Part shown: positions 28,814 to 36,672 of the stretch, in pieces
Layout of the letters: each line of letters starts with the position of its first letter
Position numbering within the stretch: position 1 is the stretch's first letter
Origin: Desertivirga brevis
GTDB lineage: Bacteria > Bacteroidota > Bacteroidia > Sphingobacteriales > Sphingobacteriaceae
NCBI RefSeq assembly: GCF_017355835.1
Contig: NZ_JAFEWF010000001.1
Coordinates: forward strand, 806,001-870,000
Direction: 5' to 3'
DNA length: 64,000 nt
Program-made: the position numbers and the translations under genes
The notes under the pieces: model-generated
The model's database searches: none
Told to the model about the DNA's origin: nothing
The model's input: only the letters and a program-made list of their open reading frames with translations

Positions 28814-29164
28814 CTAGGTGAGTTCTGGATGAAGTATTCCTGATAAAATACTTCCAACAATCGCAAGAACTACAGCGATAATTAATGCCGGTGTAAAGCC
28901 TTTTACATAAAAACCAGAAAAGATCTTATCAGCAATTTTAATCATGATGGCCGTCACAACAAGTCTTACAATGAACGATAGTAGCCCCAGGGTGACGATG
29001 TTTAGTGGTAGTCTTAGAAGAAATCCTACAGTTGCATTCAGAATTCCAATAATTAGCGCCACCAGAATTGCAGTAGTATAATTTCTAATGTCGACAGTAG
29101 ACATGACGGAGGCGAGCAGAAACAACACTGCGCCATTTACAAGTAATTCGATTATAAAATCCAT
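28814..29164 (-). CDS. YvlD-like (phage holin family 4) membrane protein
   Basis: 116 aa from the ATG at 29164; 7 more codons upstream are open. Four predicted hydrophobic helices: LLVNGAVLFLLASVM, AILVALIIGILNATVGFLL, IVTLGLLSFIVRLVVTAIMI and PALIIAVVLAIVGSILSGI. The pattern N-A-[TL]-[VI]-x-x-x-L-R-L-P-x-N-x-x-T-L-G-L is the signature of the Phage_holin_4_2/YvlD family, which in Bacillus is part of a cell-envelope stress operon. Despite the family name it is not evidence of a prophage; no phage genes are near. Confidence 0.88.
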   Translation of the reverse strand: MDFIIELLVNGAVLFLLASVMSTVDIRNYTTAILVALIIGILNATVGFLLRLPLNIVTLGLLSFIVRLVVTAIMIKIADKIFSGFYVKGFTPALIIAVVLAIVGSILSGILHPELT

Positions 29165-29317
29165 AAGGTGTTTTTTTAAAGTCAATTATATTTATTGGTG
29201 AGACCTTTCAAACACTATTCCAGATGGTATTCGTAATTTTTGAATTTTATGTTAGAAAATTTGCCCGATAAAAGCATGATTAAATCTTATTTTGATTGCA
29301 TCTTTGAGTAAGCTCTT

Positions 29318-32300
29318 ATGAATCGGGACAAAGAAGAATCGCTATATCATACCTACACTATTCAAAATTTTGATATTCTATCCCTTAACGAGGTTTATAT
29401 TCAGATACATAGCTCTGAAAGCTTCCCTTCCTCTAAAGATACTCTCGGTATTACACCAGAAGAGATCGGCCTTAATAATGCCACTTTTATTCTTAACGAG
29501 GAGAGAGATCAGCCGGTGGTTGTTTCAGTATTATTACTTCAAAACGTGCTCACGACCTCTTGTTCCTGCAATTTAAAGACAAGCAAACTTTGCCGTCACC
29601 AATCGCAGGTGATCTACAATATTCACAAACGGGATGATATCAGGCTTTTTTTTGACGATCTGGCAAGACGTGAACGTATCAAAAAGTATGCAGAACAATT
29701 TGGTATGGAGAACGAAAAGGACCTAGAAAGTTACTTTGACCTTTCATTTGAACAAGGTAAGACACAGGTTAGATCGAAAATCAAAGGATTAATTGCCGTT
29801 AATCAGGAGACGACAGAAAGATTGCAGCAGCATTTCAAGGGAGCTCCTGCTGCAAAAAGAAAAGCCCCTGTAGAAAAAGATGAAAGTCTCTTGCTTATTC
29901 TCAGAAACCATAAATACTATAAACACCTGATCATCCAGTTGGCCCAAGCTAGCTATACCTCTAATGGGAAAATTAAAAATCCTATTAAGATAGTTAAGGC
30001 GGTTGATTATCTCTGGCAGAGCGAGGACGCGCTCGAACTGAAATTCTTTTCAGCCGTTCAGTTATTTGAGGATGGTTACCATGAGGTTAACCAGGCCTCT
30101 ATAGATGCGCTAAGGATTATTTTGAAGAACCCTCTTGATTTAACTTTATACGAACATGATTCTGCTATTTCTGAAAATATTAGCTCAAGATCACTTAATC
30201 CGATAGAACGAATACCTGGTGTATCAGATTGCAGATTGTCGGTTTTTAAAGAGGGGCCCTTTTATAAAGTAACGGCCAGGATTGGTATAGATGAAGTACT
30301 GTACCCCGCGGATAACTTTAGTATTAAGTACAACTACTTCTTAAATTATTGCGGCAAGCTTTACTTACCAGTCAGCTATAAGATTATTCAACTCATTTCA
30401 CTTTTTAAACAGTACGATTTCTCTATCACTATAGCCGAAAGCAAGTATCAGGAATTCCGAAAAAGTTTCCTTGCGAATCTTGAAGACGAAATGGAAATAA
30501 ATTATTCCTATTTAAAGCCTGCAACTCCGGTTCAACTTGAAGAGAACTCTTTTACTGAGCCGCCAGAGAGGATAATTTACCTTACCGATTCTAACCCATA
30601 CATAGAGATAGAACCCGTGATGAAATATGGAAAAGAGGAAGTGGCAGTGCTTAGCAGACGTTTTATTTACAGTACAGGCATTAAAGGAGATGTATTTTCG
30701 GTGCAAAGGGATACGGAGGCCGAACTTGATTTTATCGCCAATATTGCTAAACAACATCCTTTCTTCACCGAGCAACTTCAGGATGGGCTTTCCTATTTAT
30801 ATCTGCATAAAGAACGCTTCCTGGATGAGAACTGGTTCCTTGACGCTTTTGAATCCTGGACGGAACAGGGAATTCAAATATTCGGATTTAACAAGCTTAA
30901 TGAAAAAAACTTAGATCCAAATAAAGCTAAGATCCAGGTGCAGATCTTAAGCGGCTTAAACTGGTTTAACGTGGACATGGAGGTGCGTTACGGTAAGAAA
31001 AAGGCTTCCTTAAAAAAGATAAAAAAGGCAGTCAAAAATAAAAGTCGATATATTGAACTTGATGATGGTAGCTTAGGGATTATACCTGCAGAATGGCTCG
31101 AAAAATTTAAAACTTATTTTGAAGCCGGTGAAATTGTTGATGATGAATTCCGAATACCGCGTACCAATTTTGCAGTTATCAACCATTTGTTTGACAAAGA
31201 AATTCTTTCAAGTGATGTTAAGGCTGAAGTCGAATTCCTTCAGGCTTCATTTGCTGATTTCGACTCGATCAAAGAAGTAGAACCTCCTGCCGAATTGAGA
31301 ACCGAACTTAGGGACTACCAAAGACAAGGCCTGAATTGGCTTAATTTCCTTGACGACCTGAATTTTGGAGCTTGCCTGGCCGACGATATGGGACTGGGTA
31401 AAACCGTTCAAGTACTCGCACTACTGCTTCTTCAAAGGCATAAACGGAACCGGAATGTGAACATAGTTGTGGTTCCCACCTCTCTCCTTTTTAACTGGCA
31501 GGCAGAGATTGAAAAATTTGCTTCCTCATTAAGTGTTTATACCCTCTACGGTAGCAACAGAACGTATAATTTCGACGAATTTTTAAAGAACGATATTATT
31601 CTTACCACCTATGGCACTTTACTTTCGGACATCCGATATATAAAGGATTTTGAATTTAACTACGCCATTCTGGACGAGTCGCAAAACATAAAGAATCCTG
31701 ATTCTCAACGCTACAAAGCGGTAAGGCTAATAAAATCAAGGAATCGAATCGTATTAACGGGAACTCCGTTTGAAAACAATACGTTCGATCTCTATGCGCA
31801 GCTGTCTTTTACTTGTCCCGGGTTGTTAGGTAGCAAGCACTATTTCCGTGACGTGTACTCCACACCGATTGACAAATTTAAAGATGCCAGAAGATCTGTG
31901 GAACTTCAGAATCTGATCAAGCCCTTCATATTACGACGGACAAAAAAGCAAGTCGCATCAGAACTTCCTGAGAAGACAGAGATGATCCTATACTGCGAGA
32001 TGAAAGAAGCCCAACGCAAAGTCTACGACATTTATGAGCAGGAAATAAGAGATTATTTGTCGGGCATTGAAAACGATGATGTATCTAAAAGCTCGATACA
32101 TGTTCTTCGCGGACTTACTCGCTTAAGACAGATCTGTGATTCTCCACTATTACTTCGTGAACCTACTTTTACAGAGATAAATTCTTCAAAAATTGATGCT
32201 CTTCTGGAGCAAATCGAGGGAAAATCACGGAAGCACAAAATACTTGTATTCTCACAGTTTGTAGGAATGCTTGATTTGGTAGGCAAAGAACTTGAAAGAA

Positions 32301-32710
32301 GGAATATTGGATTTGCCTATTTAAGTGGAGCAACTAAAGACAGAGAAAAAGAGGTTAAGAAGTTTCAGGAGAAAGAAGACCTGCGAATATTTCTGATCAG
32401 CTTGAAGGCTGGAGGAACAGGATTGAATCTTACCAAGGCTGACTATGTTTATCTACTTGATCCGTGGTGGAACCCTGCAACGGAAAACCAGGCAATAGAT
32501 CGTGCGTATCGTATAGGGCAGAAAAGGAATGTGGTGGCAGTGCGTTTAATCTGTCCCAATACTGTCGAGGAAAAGATCCTTAAGCTACAGGAGGGGAAAA
32601 ACGAGTTAGCATCTAGATTGATCAATTCAGAAGCATCGTTCTTCAAATCGTTAACCAGAGAAGATCTTATGAGTTTAGTGAGCTCTACTATCCCTAACAC
32701 CCTACGATAA
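29318..32710 (+). CDS. SWIM-domain SNF2-family helicase
   Basis: 1130 aa. A SWIM-type zinc motif C-x-C-xn-C-x-H (TTSCSCN to LCRHQ, about residues 84-105) lies near the N-terminus. A long middle region with no recognised domain follows. The SNF2 ATPase starts near 665: DDMGLGKTVQ (Walker A, about 688), VVPTSLLFNWQAEI, DESQNIKNPDSQR (motif II, about 786), LTGTPFENN, and the C-terminal helicase half with SLKAGGTGLNLT and NQAIDRAYRIGQ (about 1058). HepA/RapA-like remodellers release stalled RNA polymerase; this SWIM form is common in Bacteroidota and its target is unknown. DUF2784 follows after 4 nt. Confidence 0.92.
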   Translation: MNRDKEESLYHTYTIQNFDILSLNEVYIQIHSSESFPSSKDTLGITPEEIGLNNATFILNEERDQPVVVSVLLLQNVLTTSCSCNLKTSKLCRHQSQVIYNIHKRDDIRLFFDDLARRERIKKYAEQFGMENEKDLESYFDLSFEQGKTQVRSKIKGLIAVNQETTERLQQHFKGAPAAKRKAPVEKDESLLLILRNHKYYKHLIIQLAQASYTSNGKIKNPIKIVKAVDYLWQSEDALELKFFSAVQLFEDGYHEVNQASIDALRIILKNPLDLTLYEHDSAISENISSRSLNPIERIPGVSDCRLSVFKEGPFYKVTARIGIDEVLYPADNFSIKYNYFLNYCGKLYLPVSYKIIQLISLFKQYDFSITIAESKYQEFRKSFLANLEDEMEINYSYLKPATPVQLEENSFTEPPERIIYLTDSNPYIEIEPVMKYGKEEVAVLSRRFIYSTGIKGDVFSVQRDTEAELDFIANIAKQHPFFTEQLQDGLSYLYLHKERFLDENWFLDAFESWTEQGIQIFGFNKLNEKNLDPNKAKIQVQILSGLNWFNVDMEVRYGKKKASLKKIKKAVKNKSRYIELDDGSLGIIPAEWLEKFKTYFEAGEIVDDEFRIPRTNFAVINHLFDKEILSSDVKAEVEFLQASFADFDSIKEVEPPAELRTELRDYQRQGLNWLNFLDDLNFGACLADDMGLGKTVQVLALLLLQRHKRNRNVNIVVVPTSLLFNWQAEIEKFASSLSVYTLYGSNRTYNFDEFLKNDIILTTYGTLLSDIRYIKDFEFNYAILDESQNIKNPDSQRYKAVRLIKSRNRIVLTGTPFENNTFDLYAQLSFTCPGLLGSKHYFRDVYSTPIDKFKDARRSVELQNLIKPFILRRTKKQVASELPEKTEMILYCEMKEAQRKVYDIYEQEIRDYLSGIENDDVSKSSIHVLRGLTRLRQICDSPLLLREPTFTEINSSKIDALLEQIEGKSRKHKILVFSQFVGMLDLVGKELERRNIGFAYLSGATKDREKEVKKFQEKEDLRIFLISLKAGGTGLNLTKADYVYLLDPWWNPATENQAIDRAYRIGQKRNVVAVRLICPNTVEEKILKLQEGKNELASRLINSEASFFKSLTREDLMSLVSSTIPNTLR

Positions 32711-32714
32711 TCAA

Positions 32715-33089
32715 ATGCTACAGATTCTGGATGTATTTTTCACGCTACTACACCTTGTTATTATTTTGTTTAATTTATTTGGGTGGCTATTTCCCAAACT
32801 TCTGAAATACCACCTCCTGTTTGCCTTGGTTACATTGGGTTGCTGGTTTGTACTGGGAATTTGGTATGGCATAGGCTATTGTCCTATTACCGATTGGCAA
32901 TGGCAAATAAAAGAAAAATTAGGCGAAAGAGATCTTCCGGCTTCGTTTATTAAATATCTGCTGGATCGCCTATTGCAGAAAAATATAGATAATGTTTTAG
33001 TTGATTGGCTTACAGGTCTCGGGTTTGGATTTGCAGTTATAGCCAGTATTTATCTCAATATCATAAGCGTTAGAAAGAGAAAAGATTAG
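32715..33089 (+). CDS. DUF2784 family membrane protein
   Basis: 124 aa. Hydrophobic helices at about residues 7-25, 34-52 and 96-113. The block TLGCWFVLGIWYGIGYCPITDWQWQIKEKLG is the DUF2784 signature (seen here as WFVLGIWYGIGYCPITDWQW). The family has no assigned function. Its start is 4 nt from the SNF2 helicase stop, so the two are probably one transcript, although a functional link is not implied. The stop codon lies inside the following terminator stem. Confidence 0.88.
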   Translation: MLQILDVFFTLLHLVIILFNLFGWLFPKLLKYHLLFALVTLGCWFVLGIWYGIGYCPITDWQWQIKEKLGERDLPASFIKYLLDRLLQKNIDNVLVDWLTGLGFGFAVIASIYLNIISVRKRKD

Positions 33090-33125
33090 CCTTGAATCTT
33101 TTGATCATAAGCTAATCCTTTCTTT
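33084..33125 (+). terminator. Terminator after DUF2784
   Basis: GATTAGC (33084-33090, including the stop codon) pairs with GCTAATC (33111-33117), with a T/C-rich tract after it. The 20-nt loop makes it of moderate strength. Confidence 0.55.
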
Positions 33126-33169
33126 ACTAATTTAAGGAACCCTGAAGGTCGGGGCACTGTTCGCAATTC

Positions 33170-34144
33170 CTAGGATGTAAATCTTTTTTTATATCCCCAG
33201 AACATTCCCAAAGTAGCAATTGCGCCTACCACAAGAGCACCAGTAACAATAAAAGGATTGTTTACACGCTTTGGAATATATTGCACTCCATTCTTATTCG
33301 CCCGTGCAGGTTCTCTCACGTATCTTCCATAGCTTGGTACTGCCTCTTCCTTAAAATGCATACTTAAATTATCAAGCGCCAGTTGTAACTCTTCCCCATA
33401 CATGGGGTAACCATGTCCTGTTGCTGCTATTTCAGGTTTCATAGCCGCAAGCAACATTACGGATTGCTCTGAAGCCAACCAATCTATGGTGAAATATTGG
33501 GGAGGGCCTGATAGAACTTGCTTTTGGGTAAGTACTGAGAAAGCCGATTCCTGCTTGGTTGTAACAAAAGCATCTGCCGCAATCAACAACTTATCGTTTT
33601 CTCTGTAAAAAGCAACTTGTCCCGGCGAATGACCCGGTACATGTATGTATTTCCATTCAGTAAGTCCGGGAACCTCCTCATCCGCCAGTACTTTAACCCG
33701 CCCATCTAAATTTTTAGGCTCTTTTGGATACATCCATGACATAAGGCTCATTAACCCGCCTCCTACCATTGGATCTGGCGGCGGATAACAGGAAATACCC
33801 TTAAGATATGGCATTTCCAGGCTATGCGCGTATACAGGCACATCCCAGAATCCTAAAAGTTCCTCAAGCGCTCCTACGTGATCAAAATGACCATGAGTTA
33901 AAAGTATAGCTGCAGGCTTCGTTCCTGGTTCAAAAAGATGCTCAGCCAGTTTCCTGATTTTTTCTCCTGAACCTTTCAACCCGGCATCAACCAGGTACCA
34001 AACATAGTCGCCCTCCACTTCCTCACAAATAATATAGATATTTACGAATACTATTTTCATCCCCCATACTCCTGGGGCGACTTTAAAGTATTCTAAACCA
34101 TCATGTTTTATTTTTTTAAAAGACTGTTTTTCTGTCATTTGCAT
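33170..34144 (-). CDS. MBL-fold metallohydrolase with C-terminal membrane anchor
   Basis: 324 aa. The metal-binding motif LLTHGHFDHVGALEEL (about residue 85) is the H-x-H-x-D-H signature of metallo-beta-lactamase folds; HVPGHSPGQVAFY (about 170) and ATGHGYPMYG (about 242) give further ligands. A single hydrophobic helix, FIVTGALVVGAIATLGMFWG, sits near the end, followed by KKRF, so the enzyme may be tethered to the inner membrane facing the cytoplasm. The substrate is unknown. It begins 20 nt after the DUF4142 gene, so the two form a likely operon. Confidence 0.85.
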   Translation of the reverse strand: MQMTEKQSFKKIKHDGLEYFKVAPGVWGMKIVFVNIYIICEEVEGDYVWYLVDAGLKGSGEKIRKLAEHLFEPGTKPAAILLTHGHFDHVGALEELLGFWDVPVYAHSLEMPYLKGISCYPPPDPMVGGGLMSLMSWMYPKEPKNLDGRVKVLADEEVPGLTEWKYIHVPGHSPGQVAFYRENDKLLIAADAFVTTKQESAFSVLTQKQVLSGPPQYFTIDWLASEQSVMLLAAMKPEIAATGHGYPMYGEELQLALDNLSMHFKEEAVPSYGRYVREPARANKNGVQYIPKRVNNPFIVTGALVVGAIATLGMFWGYKKRFTS

Positions 34145-34164
34145 ATATTATAGTTTAGATGTTC

Positions 34165-34710
34165 TTATTTTATTGTTGTTCTTAACATTTTCACGGCGGC
34201 ATTGTGTGCCTCCAGTTCTGGCGAAACCGTTGTAACAAACTTCATCAATTCCTGGTCGTCAGTCTTCTCAGCAGCCTTCTTGTAAAGCACAAGGAGTTTT
34301 CGCTGATTTTCGGATGCGAGGTTAAGGAAAGTCCGTTCAAACAATGCTCCCTTTAGCCTGAAGAGCTTTCCGATAGCATCTTTGTCATCGTCGAGCATTT
34401 TCTCCTGGTACGCCAGTCGTTTGCTTTGTGCTAATTGTCTTAGTTCCTGACCAATCTTTCTATGATACTGAAGCGATTTGTTTGCAAGCATTTTAACTTC
34501 CTGTCTTACTGGTCTTCCCCGGGCAAGTAAGGCAAGTTGTATTCCCATTTTGTTTATTGCGGCGAGTTCGTCTAAATATTCAGATCGTGAAGAGTCAGCT
34601 GGTGAACCGCTATTCAGAAAGGCAGCATCAATTCCGGTAAAGCCCATGCTATATCCGGCCGGAGTTAGAAGAATATAAAGGATCAATAGGTTTATATAGC
34701 TAGCCCTCAT
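34165..34710 (-). CDS. DUF4142 domain-containing exported protein
   Basis: 181 aa from the ATG at 34710, chosen because it places a signal peptide (MRASYINLLILYILLTPAGY) at the N-terminus; 29 further codons upstream are open but hydrophilic. The mature part is a four-helix bundle pattern of DUF4142 (EYLDELAAINKMGIQLALLA, HRKIGQELRQLAQ, ENQRKLLVLYKKAAEK, LEAHNAAVKML), a ferritin-like periplasmic family of unknown function. Upstream of and co-directional with the MBL hydrolase. Confidence 0.78.
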   Translation of the reverse strand: MRASYINLLILYILLTPAGYSMGFTGIDAAFLNSGSPADSSRSEYLDELAAINKMGIQLALLARGRPVRQEVKMLANKSLQYHRKIGQELRQLAQSKRLAYQEKMLDDDKDAIGKLFRLKGALFERTFLNLASENQRKLLVLYKKAAEKTDDQELMKFVTTVSPELEAHNAAVKMLRTTIK

Positions 34711-34805
34711 GACTTTTGCCTTGTTTATAAACAACAAGCACAATGCGGGCCAGTTTTTAAATTCTGACTTATAAGATGAATCATGTAGAAAACGCACGAT
34801 AAAGA

Positions 34806-34838
34806 AAGAGCCTCCCGGTAAAGTTGGAAGGCTCTTCT
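34806..34838 (-). terminator. Terminator of the Gfo/Idh/MocA gene
   Basis: AGAGCCTCC pairs with GGAAGGCTCT with one bulged base, about 9 bp; on the minus strand CTTTCTTTA follows. It sits 8 nt from the stop codon at 34846. Confidence 0.7.
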
Positions 34839-34845
34839 TAAAGCT

Positions 34846-35862
34846 TTATTTACTCTCCAGCAACTCCAGTTGCCAGATTATTTCATTCTCCTTTATAGGA
34901 TAAGGAACGTCTAATCTCACATAATTGTAAACAGCCTCAAACAGTCTAACATAGTTTCCTTTTAAGGCTGTATTATATTGTGTTGCTGGAGTACCATCTG
35001 GTTTTAGGGTGGTAAGAATACCTTCCGAGCCGTTGGGTTCAAAGCCATAGTTCGGATCTGTAGGAAGTATCGATCTCTCCAACTGGGCTTCCTGAACATC
35101 CGTCCTTTTTTTCACAAAAGACCCTTTAGAACCATGAAGTACAAAAGACGGTAGTGGACTCACTACCTGAAGATTTCCTGTAACAAAAACATTCAACCCG
35201 GCGGGGTACTTTAAATGGAAATGAAAGAAATCATCAACCCGAGATTCAGGGCGGTAAACACCTGTGTTTTTAACAAAAGATTCCGGTTTACCAAACAAGC
35301 TGATCACCTGATCCAGTAAGTGAGGACCGAGATCATAACTTAACCCACTTGCAGGAAGAGGTTCTTCCTTAAAATACTTGGGGCTAATTTCTTTTCTATA
35401 GCGGTCGAAGCGGAAATGAACTTCTATCAGGTTTCCCAGCTTCCCTTGTTCTATTACGGTTTTTACCGATTGAAAATCGGAATCCCAGCGGCGGTTCTGG
35501 TAAACCATTACCTTGCAATCCTTAACCCTGGCAAGTTCGAACAGCTCTTTCGCCTGGTCTGAAGTTGCAGTAAAGGGTTTTTCAACCAGTACATGCTTTC
35601 CTGCGTTTAAAGCTAGCCTCGCATGATCAAAATGCAGATGATTCGGCGTATTTACAATAACCATCTCAATCTCGGGATCGGCAAGCAACTCCTCCACTGA
35701 GTTATAACTCTTAATATCCGCATATCTTTCTGCCGCTTTCTTCTTTGATCTTTCCGCTACGGCCCTTAATTCGAAACGATCGCTGGTATGAATAAAAGGA
35801 GCATGAAACACTCTTCCTGACATACCATAAGATAGAATTCCGGTAACAATTGGTCTTTCCAT
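34846..35862 (-). CDS. Gfo/Idh/MocA family oxidoreductase
   Basis: 338 aa from the ATG at 35862; 7 upstream codons are open. An N-terminal Rossmann domain begins TGILSYGMSGRVFHAPFI, atypical in having G-x-x-x-[YM]-G rather than the usual G-x-G-x-x-G order, but EMVIVNTPNHLHFDHA and HVLVEKPF (the EKP dinucleotide motif) are canonical. The C-terminal dimer domain contains GPHLLDQVISLFG. Such enzymes oxidise sugars or inositols with NAD(P). Substrate unknown. It follows thuA by 84 nt and may share its transcript. Confidence 0.87.
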   Translation of the reverse strand: MERPIVTGILSYGMSGRVFHAPFIHTSDRFELRAVAERSKKKAAERYADIKSYNSVEELLADPEIEMVIVNTPNHLHFDHARLALNAGKHVLVEKPFTATSDQAKELFELARVKDCKVMVYQNRRWDSDFQSVKTVIEQGKLGNLIEVHFRFDRYRKEISPKYFKEEPLPASGLSYDLGPHLLDQVISLFGKPESFVKNTGVYRPESRVDDFFHFHLKYPAGLNVFVTGNLQVVSPLPSFVLHGSKGSFVKKRTDVQEAQLERSILPTDPNYGFEPNGSEGILTTLKPDGTPATQYNTALKGNYVRLFEAVYNYVRLDVPYPIKENEIIWQLELLESK

Positions 35863-35946
35863 TAAAATGCTGTTTAAAAACAAAGGGACACAGAAGTATC
35901 CCTTTGCTCATGTAACGAATATGATTAAATCCTGTTTTCGCGATAA

Positions 35947-36669
35947 TTATAATTTAGCTGCATACCTGATACCGCCCAACAGATGCTTCAGAAACTCCGG
36001 TTCAGTAAATGACTCTTCTGTATGGCCCAGCGCGGTATAAAAAACCCTTCCTCCTTCAAATTCATGATGCCAGGCAATAGGATGACTATCTCCGTTCTTT
36101 CCCCCTTCGTAAGACTTCTCATCAAGATTAATTAACACCTTAATATCTGGATTGATATCTCTAAAATTATACCATTCATCTTTACGATTCCAAGGGTTAG
36201 GCAATCCTTCTGTAGATGGATGATCCATATCAGCTATTTGAAGACTAGCCTGCTGTACTTTGGGGTGATTGGTGAAGTAAGCCCCAACCAATTTTCCGTA
36301 CCAGGGCCATTTGAAAAAGCAGTCGGTTGCAGCATGAATTCCAACAAAACCTCCGCCTTTATGAATATACCGCTGGAAGGCCTGCTTTTGGGGATCGTTC
36401 AACAAGTCTTCTCCAGTAGGACTAAGGAAAATGATCGCACTGTATTTTTTAAGATTCCTGGTCGTAAAAACCTCTCCGCTTTCAGTACTGTCGACTAAAA
36501 AATTATTCTCCTTCGAAAGTCTTATAATTGCTGCAATTCCGGCGGGAATACTTTTATGCCTGAAACCTGCAGTTTTCGAAAAAATCAAAACTCTTGCCGG
36601 CTTTTTTGAATTGCCGGCAAAAGCAATATTCTGAATTATTATAAGAGACAGTATTAAGAGAATTCGCAT
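35947..36669 (-). CDS. ThuA domain-containing exported protein
   Basis: 240 aa with signal peptide MRILLILSLIIIQNIAFAG. The mature part is a ThuA/trehalose-utilisation type class I glutamine amidotransferase-like fold: KTAGFRHKSIPAG near the start, AIIFLSPTGEDLL, GFVGIHAATDCFF, and GGRVFYTALGHTEESF near the end. The nucleophile Cys of true amidotransferases is replaced (GIHAA), so a lyase or binding role on sugars is more likely. ppc ends 3 nt upstream, and a Gfo/Idh oxidoreductase lies downstream; ThuA and Gfo/Idh pairs are common in sugar-use loci. Confidence 0.87.
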   Translation of the reverse strand: MRILLILSLIIIQNIAFAGNSKKPARVLIFSKTAGFRHKSIPAGIAAIIRLSKENNFLVDSTESGEVFTTRNLKKYSAIIFLSPTGEDLLNDPQKQAFQRYIHKGGGFVGIHAATDCFFKWPWYGKLVGAYFTNHPKVQQASLQIADMDHPSTEGLPNPWNRKDEWYNFRDINPDIKVLINLDEKSYEGGKNGDSHPIAWHHEFEGGRVFYTALGHTEESFTEPEFLKHLLGGIRYAAKL

Positions 36670-36672
36670 ATA

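Noticed and set aside
28814..29164. Holin-family membrane protein as evidence for a prophage
   Set aside because: The family name is historical; the sequence is the YvlD type and no phage genes, integrase or attachment sites are near.
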